From positions 1 to 64,000 of the forward strand of contig DDZS01000065.1 of assembly GCA_002346425.1 (NCBI GenBank): a stretch of 64,000 nucleotides of DNA, in the 5' to 3' direction. Every line of letters begins with the position of its first letter. Position 1 is the stretch's first letter. A program made the translations under genes and the position numbers. Positions 44,241 to 52,934 of this stretch are shown here, one piece after another. The notes under the pieces are model-generated. The model was not told where the DNA came from. It searched no databases and saw nothing but the letters and a program-made list of their open reading frames with translations. The DNA is from Alphaproteobacteria bacterium UBA3002. GTDB lineage: Bacteria; Pseudomonadota; Alphaproteobacteria; Rickettsiales; UBA3002.

Positions 44241-44738
44241 CTATGCACGCGATTGGTGCAGGGATTGCGCCACATTGAGCAAATCCGTATTGATCGTGCG
44301 TACATTCTGCTCAGCTTCTGCTTCTCCCACACAGATGACGGCGTCTCCACGCTCTATTGTACTTAATCCGACAAACAGTGCTTTGAGTTTGGTCGCGGCT
44401 TCTGTTGCGCTTATTTCCGGGCCAATGGTAATGGTGTTTTTATTCTCTCCGCAATAAGCTTCCGTCAGAGTGGTTAGAAGAGTTTCATATTCCATATAAG
44501 CTTCAACGATTCGCACTTCATATTCGCTGAGATTTTGTGAAAGACGTGTTTTGCTACTATCGTGACCTAAAAAAAGCGCTGTTTCATGCTGAACGGCCAT
44601 CTCTGCCAGTTTAGGGTAAGTATCCAACAAATCATTAAACGCCTTGATTAATTTTGCTTCTATTGGCACCGGCATGCGCTCTTGAAGTTTGGACTCCAAA
44701 AGTGCCTGCTGGTGCGTGCTTAGAGCAAATCCGCTCAT
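44241..44738 (-). CDS. Paralogous helical protein, first of a pair
   Basis: 165 residues beginning MSGFALSTHQQALLESKLQE. Start overlaps the fba stop by 4 bp, so it is translated together with the aldolase. Paralogue of the following gene (shared blocks listed there). No recognised domain; no signal or membrane segment. The coupling suggests a role linked to central carbon metabolism, but this is only context. Confidence 0.65.
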   Translation of the reverse strand: MSGFALSTHQQALLESKLQERMPVPIEAKLIKAFNDLLDTYPKLAEMAVQHETALFLGHDSSKTRLSQNLSEYEVRIVEAYMEYETLLTTLTEAYCGENKNTITIGPEISATEAATKLKALFVGLSTIERGDAVICVGEAEAEQNVRTINTDLLNVAQSLHQSRA

Positions 44739-45664
44739 TTCGCTTCTTTATAGATCTGCACGATATCTTTCAGCATATCCAAGGCTTCGGCGCGCGGGCG
44801 TTGGAACACGTTGCGACCGATGATCGACCCATCTCCGCCACCTTTGGCGATGGATTTGATCTCGTCCATCAATTCGGAGGTCGACTTGGTGCCGCCACCG
44901 GAGAAGATTACCAGACGGCGACCAGCGAAGGTTGCCTGTTTAATATGTGCCACGCGTTCACCCAAGGTGTTCGAGGGGATTTTTTCTTTCTCATACACGA
45001 CGCGCGCTTCCTTCAATTCCAGCTTATCGCTCGGCAGCTTCACCTTGATAATATGCGCGCCGAGCAGTGCCGCCATATGCGCGGCATAGGTACAGATATC
45101 GAACGCCGTTTCGCCATCTTTCGACAGGGCCCCACCGCGCGGATACGACCAGATCACCACGGCCAACCCATAGGCTTTCGCTTCTTCGGCCATTTCGCGG
45201 ATATCTTCGAACATATCGAAGGCCGCATCAGAGCCGGGATAAATCGTAAAGCCGATGGCCGAACAGCCGAGCCGCAGCGCTTCCTGCACCGAGCCGGTGA
45301 CCGCCTGATTATGGCCCCCAACATGCGTCGCGAGGGAGTTCGCGCTGTTTACTTTCAGAATCGTTGGGATTGCTCCGGCAAAGGTCCCTGCTCCGGCTTC
45401 CAGCATGCCAAGCGGTGCGGCATAGGCGTTTAAGCCTGCATCAATCGCCAGTTTGAAATGGTAATGGGGGTCATAGGCGTCCGGGTTTTGGGCGAAGCTG
45501 CGCGCCGGTCCATGTTCAAATCCTTGGTCGACTGGTAAAATCACTAATTTACCCGTCCCAGCCAGTTTACCGGTCATCATCATCTGCGCCAGCTTGGCTT
45601 TCGTGCCGGGATTGTCCGACTCGTAATAGGAAAGAATCTTCTGAACTTTTTGCGTCAGTTTCAT
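44735..45664 (-). CDS. fbaB: Class I fructose-bisphosphate aldolase, DhnA type
   Basis: 309 residues. Cleaves fructose 1,6-bisphosphate in glycolysis using a Schiff base; the lysine is visible in AHIIKVKLPSDK near residue 180. Family blocks: LVILPVDQGFEHGPARSF near residue 40 and FSGGGTKSTSEL near 257. The archaeal-type class I enzyme is typical for many alphaproteobacteria lacking class II. First gene of an operon with the two paralogous helical proteins; start supported by GGAGG. Confidence 0.95.
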   Translation of the reverse strand: MKLTQKVQKILSYYESDNPGTKAKLAQMMMTGKLAGTGKLVILPVDQGFEHGPARSFAQNPDAYDPHYHFKLAIDAGLNAYAAPLGMLEAGAGTFAGAIPTILKVNSANSLATHVGGHNQAVTGSVQEALRLGCSAIGFTIYPGSDAAFDMFEDIREMAEEAKAYGLAVVIWSYPRGGALSKDGETAFDICTYAAHMAALLGAHIIKVKLPSDKLELKEARVVYEKEKIPSNTLGERVAHIKQATFAGRRLVIFSGGGTKSTSELMDEIKSIAKGGGDGSIIGRNVFQRPRAEALDMLKDIVQIYKEAK

Positions 45665-45747
45665 AGGCCATAACCTCCAATGTGTTTGCGTTACACTAGG
45701 TGTAGCCCATGCAAACGCCGGGTCAATGCTAAAATCAAGAAGTGGGA

Positions 45748-46824
45748 TTAGGTCGCGAGCGCGATACCGCCTTGTGTGCGCCCCGCAGCGCCCGGTGCAG
45801 TTGCACCTTCCACATGCTGACCACCCTCGCCCAGATTCAGATTCGCATAGATTTTAGGGTCTGAGATTGGCCCTAACGATGCTTGGCTGTAAGTTTCCAG
45901 CTTTCCTTTAACATGGGCGGGAACGTTATCTAATACGACTGGCTTTTGGATGGTTGGCAGCCCTTCAAATAGTTGTTTTTGTAAGGCGTCATTTGCTTCC
46001 AGCCCCGTCAGCAATGTGCCTTGGAGTTCGGTAGGCAGCAGGTTGAATAGCGCTTTTGCGTTATCCGGCTGATCATCCGCGAGTCCGGTCAGTAATGATT
46101 TCTGTAACGGTAAGTCTAGCTTACCATAGGCTTCCGCGCGTTTCGCCGGATCGGTAATCATTGACAATGTCATGATTTGAACAGGCGCTTCGTTGATCGC
46201 AGCAATTAACTTACCCGCTTGCTCCCCACTCAAATGATCGTTCAACAAGGTTTTCTGATGAGTATTATCTTGTTTTTTGAATGCGGCCACTTGCTCTGCT
46301 AATGGCAAATCAACGAAAGCCGCCGGTTCCATTTTCTCTTTACCACCGAACCACTCATCTAGTTTGCCCGCTACAAAATCATGGCCGCCGCCTTGCATGA
46401 ACCAACCGACTGCTGCGGCAGTACCGGCGACTACGGCTAATAATCCGTTAAAACTAAACCAACCTGTATTTTCATCGGCAAATAAACGAATGGCTTGGCT
46501 GCCCGCGAAAAATGCGGCGAGTGCACCGCCGGTGCGCACAACATCGCTGACATTGGTTTCCCCATCATGGCCTTGGAAGGTATCGACCGCGTAACCCATC
46601 GCGCCGCGGGTTTCTTCTAATACCGCTTCTACCTTCGGTTTGACCGCAGCGGAAAGTTCGGAGGTTTTCTGATCTAAATAAGCAGTCGCATCGGATCCAT
46701 ATTGTGACGCTGCTTCTTGCATTTCACGCAAACGGTGCTGAAGATCGCCTGCCAGCTCGCCAGAAGATGCGCTAATATCTTCGTATAATTCGTTGATTTT
46801 ACGTTTAATTTCTTCGAGCGTCAT
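45748..46824 (-). CDS. Hypothetical membrane-associated protein with leucine-rich helical repeats
   Basis: 358 residues. N-terminal 85 residues are a coiled coil (EEIKRKINELYEDISASSGE and on); two hydrophobic segments at about 98-115 and 123-143 (GLLAVVAGTAAAVGWFM); then helical repeats of about 25 residues with LQKSLLTGLADDQPDN, LQGTLLTGLEANDAL and LQKQLFEGL near residues 225-290, which resemble armadillo/HEAT-like or MgtE-N-like repeats. Ends in an Ala/Gly tail. Single gene under a PhoB-box-like promoter. Not recognised further. Confidence 0.65.
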   Translation of the reverse strand: MTLEEIKRKINELYEDISASSGELAGDLQHRLREMQEAASQYGSDATAYLDQKTSELSAAVKPKVEAVLEETRGAMGYAVDTFQGHDGETNVSDVVRTGGALAAFFAGSQAIRLFADENTGWFSFNGLLAVVAGTAAAVGWFMQGGGHDFVAGKLDEWFGGKEKMEPAAFVDLPLAEQVAAFKKQDNTHQKTLLNDHLSGEQAGKLIAAINEAPVQIMTLSMITDPAKRAEAYGKLDLPLQKSLLTGLADDQPDNAKALFNLLPTELQGTLLTGLEANDALQKQLFEGLPTIQKPVVLDNVPAHVKGKLETYSQASLGPISDPKIYANLNLGEGGQHVEGATAPGAAGRTQGGIALAT

Positions 46825-46890
46825 AATAACCGGCTCCTAATTGCTAAAATTTTACTTATTATCAGTATAGCAGATAGCGTGAGGGGTTAT

Positions 46891-46908
46891 GTGACAGTTT
46901 CATGACAT
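46891..46908 (-). promoter_or_regulatory. PhoB-box-like direct repeat
   Basis: On the minus strand ATGTCATGAAACTGTCAC, with a further TGTCA half-site just before it (46910-46914). A TATACT (46864-46869) follows after 21 bp and leads to the gene at 46824. Confidence 0.6.
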
Positions 46909-46952
46909 TTGACAGGATCGAGTGAACGAGGCAAAGCCGTGTTTTCGAACCT

Positions 46953-47034
46953 GTCATCCTCGGACGTGATCCGAGGATCTGGTTGGCCTGGGGTATCTAC
47001 CGTGAGAGATCCTCGGGTCAAAGCCCGAGGATGA
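46953..47034. repeat. REP-like palindrome doublet
   Basis: Two perfect 9-bp hairpins, ATCCTCGGA-N5-TCCGAGGAT (46956-46978) and ATCCTCGGG-N6-CCCGAGGAT (47009-47032), framed by GTCATCC and GGATGAC. Intergenic between the repeat protein gene and grxC. Confidence 0.8.
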
Positions 47035-47059
47035 CGAATGAAAAAACGGAGGAAGGCCC

Positions 47060-47317
47060 TTAACTGGCCAACAACCCGTCCAACTCACCCTTACGGTCCA
47101 ACGCGGAGAGGTCATCGAAGCCGCCGACATGCGTGTCGCCGATGAAAATCTGCGGGACGGTGCGACGGCCACCGGCTTTTTCGATCATTTTGGTGCGTTC
47201 GTCATCGTCGGAAACATCCACCTCTTTCCAATCGGTGCGGCCTTTGCGTTTCAGCAAATCCTTGGCGCGGTTGCAATAGGGGCAAATCGGGGTGGTATAA
47301 ATTGTGATCGCGGCCAT
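47060..47317 (-). CDS. grxC: Glutaredoxin 3
   Basis: 85 residues. Dithiol glutaredoxin: active site CPYCNRA near residue 12, TVPQIFIGDTHVGGFDDLSAL with cis-Pro near residue 54. Reduces disulfides with glutathione. AAGGAGA before the start. Confidence 0.96.
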   Translation of the reverse strand: MAAITIYTTPICPYCNRAKDLLKRKGRTDWKEVDVSDDDERTKMIEKAGGRRTVPQIFIGDTHVGGFDDLSALDRKGELDGLLAS

Positions 47318-47359
47318 GTGTTCTCCTTACGTCTGATTGGAGTAACCTATATAAGAAAA

Positions 47360-47390
47360 ACGGGAAGCGATACAATACCGCTTCCCGTTT
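47360..47390 (-). terminator. Rho-independent terminator after the helicase gene
   Basis: 10-bp stem ACGGGAAGCG/CGCTTCCCGT with a 9-base loop; on the minus strand it is followed by TTTTTCTTA. A weaker T-run on the other strand suggests some use from both sides. Confidence 0.8.
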
Positions 47391-47405
47391 CTTACGTGTT
47401 TAAAA

Positions 47406-48821
47406 CTAAGCTGCGGCGCGCGAAGTATTCGTGCGTGCCGGGCGACGATCACTGCGATTGCCCGCAGGTTTGCCAGCCGGTTTACCGCTCGGTTTTCCTG
47501 CAGGTTTACCAGCCGGACGACCGCTTGGCTTACCAGCAGGCTTGCCACCCGGTTTGCCCGAAGGTTTCCCTGCGCGGTATTCGCCTTTTTTCTCTGACCC
47601 ACCGGCCGATGCGCCATCGCGACGGCTGCGGTTGCCCGAACGTGCGCCAGACGGCTTGCCGCCCGGTTTACCACCGGCACCACGGCGCGGCTTGCCCGAA
47701 CGCTCGCCTTTATCGGCCATTTCGTTCAGTTTCGCTTGTTCCGGATCAAGAATCCGCTCAATGGCACGCCATTTCAGTTTTTCGGATTTGGTCACATAGC
47801 TCAGCGCGGCGCCTGCGGCCCCGGCACGTGCGGTACGGCCAATACGGTGCACGAAATCTTCCGGGCACTGCGGCAAGTCATAGTTAATGACGTGTTCAAT
47901 ATGCGGAATGTCGAGGCCACGTGCCGCGATGTCCGTCGCAATCAGAATGCGATAGCTTTGCTTGCGGAAATTGGCAATCACGCGGTCACGCTTGTTTTGA
48001 CGTAAATCACCGTGAATCGCATCGGCGCTATGACCTTCTTTGCGCAGTTTCAGCGCCATTTTATCGGCACCATGCTTGGTTTTCACAAACACAATCACCG
48101 AACCGGTGCGCGAATTCAGCTCGCTGGTGAAATTGGCGTATTTCTCATCCTGCTCGATATGACGCACTTCGTGGTCGATATTCGGCGCAGATGTTTTTTC
48201 CGGATCGACCGTTACCACTAACGGGTTGGTCAGGTAATTTTTCGACATTTTCACGATATTGGCCGGTGTCGTTGCTGAGAATAACAGGGTTTGGCGTTGC
48301 TTGGGCAGGAATTTCAGCACTTTTTCAATTTGCACCTGGAAACCCATGTCCAACATACGGTCGGTTTCATCCAACACCAGAAAGTTGGTGTCATGCAGCA
48401 TCAGGCTACCGCGTTCGAGGTGATCGTTGATCCGACCCGGTGTACCCACTAGCAAACGCGGGCGATTGCGCAATTGTTGCAACTGGTTCGGCATCGATTC
48501 GCCACCGATCAGCAACGCGGATTTGATGCTCGATTGTTTGCCGAGCATCTTTTTCAGCTGCTCCAATACCTGTACCGCTAATTCGCGCGTTGGCGTCATC
48601 ACCAGCGCGGAACCGCGTGAGTTATTGATTAATTTGGCCACCAGCGGAATCCCGAATGCGCCGGTTTTACCGGTTCCGGTTTGCGCAGTACCCAGAATAT
48701 CCTGACCTTCCAAGGCTGCGGGAATTGCTTGTGCCTGAATGGGGGTTGGTACGGAGAATTCCATATGCGCTAATGTGTGGCGCAATGCTTCGGGTAAATC
48801 TAATTCACTAAAATCTTTCAT
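47406..48821 (-). CDS. rhlE: DEAD-box RNA helicase, RhlE-type
   Basis: 471 residues from the ATG at 48821 (MKDFSELDLPEALRHTL). Q motif then motif I AQTGTGKTGAF, Ia PTRELAVQ, II DETD (the usual box is DEAD; Thr stands in for Ala), III SATTPAN, and in the second domain RGLDIPHIEH and HRIGRTARAG. The last 90 residues are a basic tail with about a dozen KPxG/KPAG repeats, probably disordered RNA binding. Cold or ribosome-assembly roles are usual for RhlE. A long structured leader precedes the gene (see 48822-49055). Confidence 0.95.
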   Translation of the reverse strand: MKDFSELDLPEALRHTLAHMEFSVPTPIQAQAIPAALEGQDILGTAQTGTGKTGAFGIPLVAKLINNSRGSALVMTPTRELAVQVLEQLKKMLGKQSSIKSALLIGGESMPNQLQQLRNRPRLLVGTPGRINDHLERGSLMLHDTNFLVLDETDRMLDMGFQVQIEKVLKFLPKQRQTLLFSATTPANIVKMSKNYLTNPLVVTVDPEKTSAPNIDHEVRHIEQDEKYANFTSELNSRTGSVIVFVKTKHGADKMALKLRKEGHSADAIHGDLRQNKRDRVIANFRKQSYRILIATDIAARGLDIPHIEHVINYDLPQCPEDFVHRIGRTARAGAAGAALSYVTKSEKLKWRAIERILDPEQAKLNEMADKGERSGKPRRGAGGKPGGKPSGARSGNRSRRDGASAGGSEKKGEYRAGKPSGKPGGKPAGKPSGRPAGKPAGKPSGKPAGKPAGNRSDRRPARTNTSRAAA

Positions 48822-49055
48822 TCTTCTTCTATCCTTTTTCGTTATAAATATAACGAGATATGACTGCCGCATGGCAGACAGTCGTTTAAATCAGGAGTCG
48901 CTTACTCTGCCGAAAACCATGTGGCAGGTTACTCTTGTTTAAACGCCTGAAATCTTGGATTAGAAGAATTCATCGGGACCCAAATCCCTTGGGTCTGCTG
49001 CTGCTTAGCAGCGTCATCCTATTAAGAGCAAAATAGAAACTCGAGGCGAATCATA
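48822..49055 (-). promoter_or_regulatory. Long structured leader and promoter of the helicase gene
   Basis: On the minus strand a promoter TTGCTA (49072-49077), 16 bp, TATGAT (49050-49055) gives a leader of about 220 bases. It contains several hairpins: GCTGCT/AGCAGC near 49000, GACCCAA/TTGGGTC near 48980, and a CTGCC/GGCAG stem near 48870. Long leaders with autoregulation are known for DEAD-box helicase genes; the stretch holds no gene. Confidence 0.5.
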
Positions 49056-49156
49056 CAGAAATTTTGCATAATAGCAAGGGTTCATCTTATAAAGGGCGCA
49101 TAAACCCCGCAAATCTCGCTTTTCTTTTCCTTCTATTTCGCTATGATGCGCATGAA

Positions 49157-49528
49157 ATGACAACACTTACCGCACGAAACTGGAGCCTTTGGCTGGTTAT
49201 CAGCACATCGATAATGCACGTGTTCTGCTGCGGCCTTCCTTTAGCGATGAGCCTGATCAGTCTGGGCACCATGGTTGGCGTCACCGGCCTGCAACTGCCG
49301 GTGTTTGACTGGTTTGGTCGCAATGAACCTTATATTATGGCGATTTCCGGCGTGTTGTTACTCATCACCGGCCTCATGCTTGCTGCTGCCCAGCGCATCA
49401 ATTGCCGGACCGATGGGCATTGCGTTCACCCGCCTTGCGACGAAAAGAAAGATTACACCGTCCTGATTTTCACCGTCGCCGTCGCACTCTATGCCGGAAA
49501 CAGCCTGCTGCAATACCTCGCGCGCTAG
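49157..49528 (+). CDS. Small membrane protein with CC-x-LP motif, probable metal-transport partner
   Basis: 123 residues from the ATG at 49157. Membrane segments at about 9-28, 36-50, 58-80 and 97-118. The first contains HVFCCGLPLAMSLISLG; the same CCxLP-x3-SLG pattern occurs in the MerT-like protein at 52554-52934. A loop near residue 85 has Cys and His (INCRTDGHCVHPPCDE). This looks like a small metal channel or carrier of the MerT/MerC class. A TATGAT at 49142-49147 just before the start may give a nearly leaderless mRNA. Confidence 0.6.
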   Translation: MTTLTARNWSLWLVISTSIMHVFCCGLPLAMSLISLGTMVGVTGLQLPVFDWFGRNEPYIMAISGVLLLITGLMLAAAQRINCRTDGHCVHPPCDEKKDYTVLIFTVAVALYAGNSLLQYLAR

Positions 49529-49575
49529 TTTCGCGGTTGTCATCCTAGCTATAAACGACTACTTCTTTTCCACCC

Positions 49576-50235
49576 ATGACTGTCACAACACCTCTACGCC
49601 TGCGCGACGTGCACGCTGCCTATGATGGCCGCGTATTGTTTACGCTGCCAGAATGGCAGGTCTCGGCAGGCGAAACGGCACTGATTCTTGGCCCTTCGGG
49701 CAGCGGCAAGTCTACCCTGCTCGCCATTCTCACTGGCTTGCGCCGTCCCGATGAAGGTACCGTAACCTATGGGGACACCGATCTCTATGCTTTAAGCGAA
49801 ACCGCGCGCGACCAGTTCCGTGGACAACAGATGGGCCTGCTTTTCCAAAGCTTCCATTTGGTTAAAGCTTTTACCGTGCGCCAGAATCTGTTACTCGCGC
49901 TCAGCCTATCGGGCCGCCCGGTCGATCACGAGCGCATCAATCAGTTACTTAGCGCCCTTAACCTGCAGGGCAAAGCCGACCAACGCGCCGAACGTTTAAG
50001 CGTCGGCGAAGCCCAGCGGTTGGCGGTTGCCCGCGCGGTTATCGGTAAGCCTGCGTGGATCTTCTGTGACGAGCCGACCTCCGCCCTCGACGACCGCAAT
50101 GCCGAAGCCATGCTATCCTTACTGAAATCGCAAGCCGTCGAATGCGGTGCGGGTCTGGTGATCGTTACCCATGACCGCCGCGTGCGCGACGCATTTACCC
50201 ATGATAGCATTTTGGAATTGGGAGGCGGCGTATGA
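49576..50235 (+). CDS. ABC transporter ATPase, LolD/MacB-like
   Basis: 219 residues. Walker A LGPSGSGKST near residue 40, signature LSVGEAQRLAVARAV near 141, Walker B WIFCDEPTSALDD near 158 and VTHDRRV switch. Together with the FtsX-type permease that overlaps it by 4 bp, it forms a MacB/Lol-class transporter that does not move substrate through a channel but works on periplasmic factors. Context (His-rich permease, DUF3299 proteins) resembles the zinc-linked Zrg system of Vibrio. Confidence 0.88.
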   Translation: MTVTTPLRLRDVHAAYDGRVLFTLPEWQVSAGETALILGPSGSGKSTLLAILTGLRRPDEGTVTYGDTDLYALSETARDQFRGQQMGLLFQSFHLVKAFTVRQNLLLALSLSGRPVDHERINQLLSALNLQGKADQRAERLSVGEAQRLAVARAVIGKPAWIFCDEPTSALDDRNAEAMLSLLKSQAVECGAGLVIVTHDRRVRDAFTHDSILELGGGV

Positions 50236-51524
50236 GCCTATTCGCGATCGCCCTGACCTATCTGCGCAGCCGCCTGTCGCTCAGCCTTCTGCATGTGCTG
50301 CTGATGGCGCTTGGTGTGGGGATGATGACTGCCCTTCTCCTCTTCGGACATCAACTGCAAGAACGCCTCTATAAAGACAGTAACGGCATCGACGCCGTGG
50401 TCGGCGCCAAAGGCAGCCCGCTGCAACTGATTCTATCCTCCGTGCAGCAAATGGATATCCCCACCGGGAATATTGCGCTGAAAGATGCGCAAGCGATTGC
50501 TGCGCATCCCAAAGTCAAACGTGCAATCCCGATTGCCTTGGGCGATAGCGTGCACCGCTTCCGCATCGTCGGCACCGAGCCGGCCTATCTTTCCTTATAT
50601 GACGCCGAACTGGCCGAAGGGACGGTTTGGGATCACAGTATGGAGGCCGTGATCGGCGCACAGGTCGCGCGCGACCAGCAGTTAAACATCGGCGATACTT
50701 TCGTCGGCAGTCACGGCTTGGTGGAAGGCGGTCATAGCCATGCCGACACCCCTTACCGCGTCACTGGCATTCTAAAACCCACCGGCCGCGTGATCGATCG
50801 GCTCATCGTTACTTCCCTCGAAAGCGTGTGGGATATTCATGCGCATGAAGCGCATGAAGAAGAGGACCACGAAGCGCATCATCACGACGAGGCACATGAT
50901 GACGATGAACATGAAGAGCATCACCATGAAGACGCGCATGCGCACGAAGCACATCATCACGCCGAAGCGGAGCATCACGACCGCGAAGTGACCGCCGTGC
51001 TGGTGCAATACCGCACGCGTTTAGCGGCCTTGACCTTCCCGCGCAGCATCAACGCCAACACGTCGATGCAAGCCGCCAGCCCGGCCTTCGAGATGGCACG
51101 ATTGGTTGACCTGATCGGGTTGGGCACCGACACGCTGATGACCATCGGCGGCGTACTGGTCGCCGTCTCATTGGCCGGCGTATTGATCGCACTGTTTAAC
51201 GCCATCCGCGAACGCCGCTATGATCTGGCGCTATTCCGCACCTTCGGCGCATCCCGCCGCGCCATCGTCACCTTGGTCGTGATCGAAGGCATGGCCATTG
51301 CCATCGCTGGCAGCGTCCTCGGCATCGCCGCGGGCTATGGCGGCTTGCTGGCTATCGGGCATTTTACGGAAAAAGGCGCGGAACTTGGTTTGGCCGATCT
51401 CACCCTGCAGCCGGAAATCTTCATGCTCTGGGCGTTGGTACTGGTCATTTCGCTGATTGCCTGCCTGATTCCGGCGTGGCAGGTCTATCGCCTCAATATT
51501 CGGGAGATGCTCATCCGTGCGTAA
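50232..51524 (+). CDS. FtsX-type ABC permease with a His-rich periplasmic loop
   Basis: 430 residues. Four membrane segments: about 19-41 at the N-terminus and three after residue 300 (LMTIGGVLVAVSLAGVLIAL, GMAIAIAGSVLGIAAG, WALVLVISLIACLIP). The large periplasmic domain contains a stretch of about 52 residues (202-253) with 19 His plus many Asp and Glu, suited to bind zinc or copper. Overlaps both neighbours. MacB-like permeases normally lack such a loop, so this one probably senses or collects a metal ion. The DNA here is a set of repeated [16 protein letters not shown] codons. Confidence 0.88.
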   Translation: MSLFAIALTYLRSRLSLSLLHVLLMALGVGMMTALLLFGHQLQERLYKDSNGIDAVVGAKGSPLQLILSSVQQMDIPTGNIALKDAQAIAAHPKVKRAIPIALGDSVHRFRIVGTEPAYLSLYDAELAEGTVWDHSMEAVIGAQVARDQQLNIGDTFVGSHGLVEGGHSHADTPYRVTGILKPTGRVIDRLIVTSLESVWDIHAHEAHEEEDHEAHHHDEAHDDDEHEEHHHEDAHAHEAHHHAEAEHHDREVTAVLVQYRTRLAALTFPRSINANTSMQAASPAFEMARLVDLIGLGTDTLMTIGGVLVAVSLAGVLIALFNAIRERRYDLALFRTFGASRRAIVTLVVIEGMAIAIAGSVLGIAAGYGGLLAIGHFTEKGAELGLADLTLQPEIFMLWALVLVISLIACLIPAWQVYRLNIREMLIRA

Positions 51525-51987
51525 AAACCGTGAATGGTGGCAACGTGTGGTCGGTTTCCCGGTTCTGTTAACCGTCGTCTGCGTCTCGCTCGGCTATCAA
51601 CTGATGCTGGCGTGGGAACGCGCGGTGCCACTCACCCATACCGATGCAACCTCTTGGGAAATCCTGATCGATGGATATGACGCGATGGAAGACGGGCAAA
51701 CCCCGGCCACCTTGGCCGCGTTAGACCAACAGGAAGTCTCGCTTTACGGCTATATGTTCCCGCTGGAGTCCACCGAATCGCACCGGCATTTTCTGCTGAT
51801 TTCGCATTCCGCTTCGTGCCCGTTTCATCAACTGCTCGGTCAGGGCAATGTCGTCGAGGTTGAAGCGCCGGAGGGTATTGCATATGACCGCGCGCCGATG
51901 CTACTACGCGGCCAGTTTCACATCGCGTCCGAACCGGGCGCCGACATTCAATATAGGTTAGCCAATGCTGAACAGATTACGCCTTAG
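51517..51987 (+). CDS. DUF3299-like protein, membrane-anchored
   Basis: 156 residues, GTG start overlapping the permease. An N-terminal hydrophobic anchor (VVGFPVLLTVVCVSLGYQLML) is followed by a domain with YGYMFPLESTESHRHFLLI and SHSASCPFHQLLGQG, the block with a Cys and His that recalls the DUF3299 metal-type site (CxxH). Paired with the related protein overlapping it at 51965. Likely a periplasmic partner of the ABC transporter. Confidence 0.75.
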   Translation: MRKNREWWQRVVGFPVLLTVVCVSLGYQLMLAWERAVPLTHTDATSWEILIDGYDAMEDGQTPATLAALDQQEVSLYGYMFPLESTESHRHFLLISHSASCPFHQLLGQGNVVEVEAPEGIAYDRAPMLLRGQFHIASEPGADIQYRLANAEQITP

Positions 51988-52474
51988 CCTCCTCGCCATT
52001 CTCCTCGCCCTGCCCGTACACGCCATTGAAGAGCAGGAGTTTACGGACGAGGAAATGCAGCATCTGATGCAAATCTGGAAACCGCTGGAAGTGAAGGGTG
52101 ACGCCATCCCCTGGTCGCGCTTCGCTGAAACCAAAGAGGTGGAGGTCTGTGAAAAGCGTGACGACATGGATTGGTGCATGATCAAACCCGAATATTCCGC
52201 CGACATCCAAACCCTCGACGGTAAACAGGTCACGCTAATGGGCTTCATGTTCCCGCTCGACGAAGCCGAGAAACAAAAAAACTTCCTTATCGGCCCTTAC
52301 CCGGCCAGCTGCCCCTTCCAATACCATGTCGGCCCGGCGCAGGTCGTCGAAGTACTGGCCGAGGAAGCCGTGGCATTTTCCTATGAACCCGTCACCGTCA
52401 CCGGCACGCTTCGTGTGCGCTATAACGAGGAAACGGAAGTTTTTTACTATCTGGAAAACGCGACGCCGAAGTAA
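51965..52474 (+). CDS. DUF3299-like exported protein
   Basis: 169 residues with a signal peptide (MLNRLRLSLLAILLALPVHA). The domain has GFMFPLDEAEKQKNFLIGPY and PASCPFQYHVGPAQVVEV, aligning with the same blocks of the preceding protein. Its start lies inside the previous gene (23-bp overlap). Probably works with it as a periplasmic pair; metal binding through the Cys and His is inferred. Confidence 0.78.
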   Translation: MLNRLRLSLLAILLALPVHAIEEQEFTDEEMQHLMQIWKPLEVKGDAIPWSRFAETKEVEVCEKRDDMDWCMIKPEYSADIQTLDGKQVTLMGFMFPLDEAEKQKNFLIGPYPASCPFQYHVGPAQVVEVLAEEAVAFSYEPVTVTGTLRVRYNEETEVFYYLENATPK

Positions 52475-52523
52475 AGGGGTGAACGCCTGCTACGATAGTT
52501 TAGCCTTTGCGATTTCACCCCTT
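52474..52523. repeat. Long-loop inverted repeat after the transporter operon
   Basis: AAGGGGTGAA (52474-52483) and TTCACCCCTT (52514-52523), perfect 10-bp arms around 30 bases; no T-run. May act as a transcript end for the operon with help of Rho, or protect the mRNA end. Confidence 0.5.
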
Positions 52524-52553
52524 ATACAAAAACCGGTGGCCCCTAAGTTGGCA

Positions 52554-52934
52554 TCAATAAAAAACCCTCACCGCGACAAAGGCGAAGAAAAAGCCTGTTG
52601 TCCAAACCCCAACCGATACCCAATATATCCAGCCGCTGAGCTTTCGCAGGCGAGCGCAGGCAGCGGCCTGCTTTCGGTCAATCGGGCAAGGGGCGTTTCT
52701 CGCCTGCCAGCGCATGAAGCCTGCGAACAGGATCATCGCGCCGGAGATAGCGAAAGTCCACGCCTTATATTTGGACAAAGCGATAAGCCACGGCGCCGCG
52801 GAAACCAGTCCGGCCAGCGCCGCACCAGCTCCCAGCGATACGAATAGCGCTGGGAGGGCGCAGCATACCAAGGTGCCCGCCGAGGTGAAGAGGCTAAGCG
52901 TCGATAGCCAGGTTTGGTTCGACGGATTAGTCAT
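52554..52934 (-). CDS. MerT-like metal transport protein
   Basis: 126 residues from the ATG at 52934, which overlaps the end of the MerP-like gene by 8 bp. Three membrane segments: about 13-38 (GTLVCCALPALFVSLGAGAALAG, in part), 50-68 and 98-122. The Cys pair in the first segment and the CPIDRKQAAACARLR loop fit the MerT family. Imports a metal ion handed over by the MerP-like protein. Confidence 0.8.
   Translation of the reverse strand: MTNPSNQTWLSTLSLFTSAGTLVCCALPALFVSLGAGAALAGLVSAAPWLIALSKYKAWTFAISGAMILFAGFMRWQARNAPCPIDRKQAAACARLRKLSGWIYWVSVGVWTTGFFFAFVAVRVFY

Noticed and set aside
47420..47620. Regular DNA repeats at the end of the helicase gene (CRISPR-like look)
   Set aside because: They are codon-level repeats for KPxG units, in frame with the helicase, with no spacers.
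50838..50990. Minus-strand Met/Val-rich frame opposite the His-rich loop
   Set aside because: It is the reverse complement of His/Glu/Asp codons (CAT giving ATG), not a gene.
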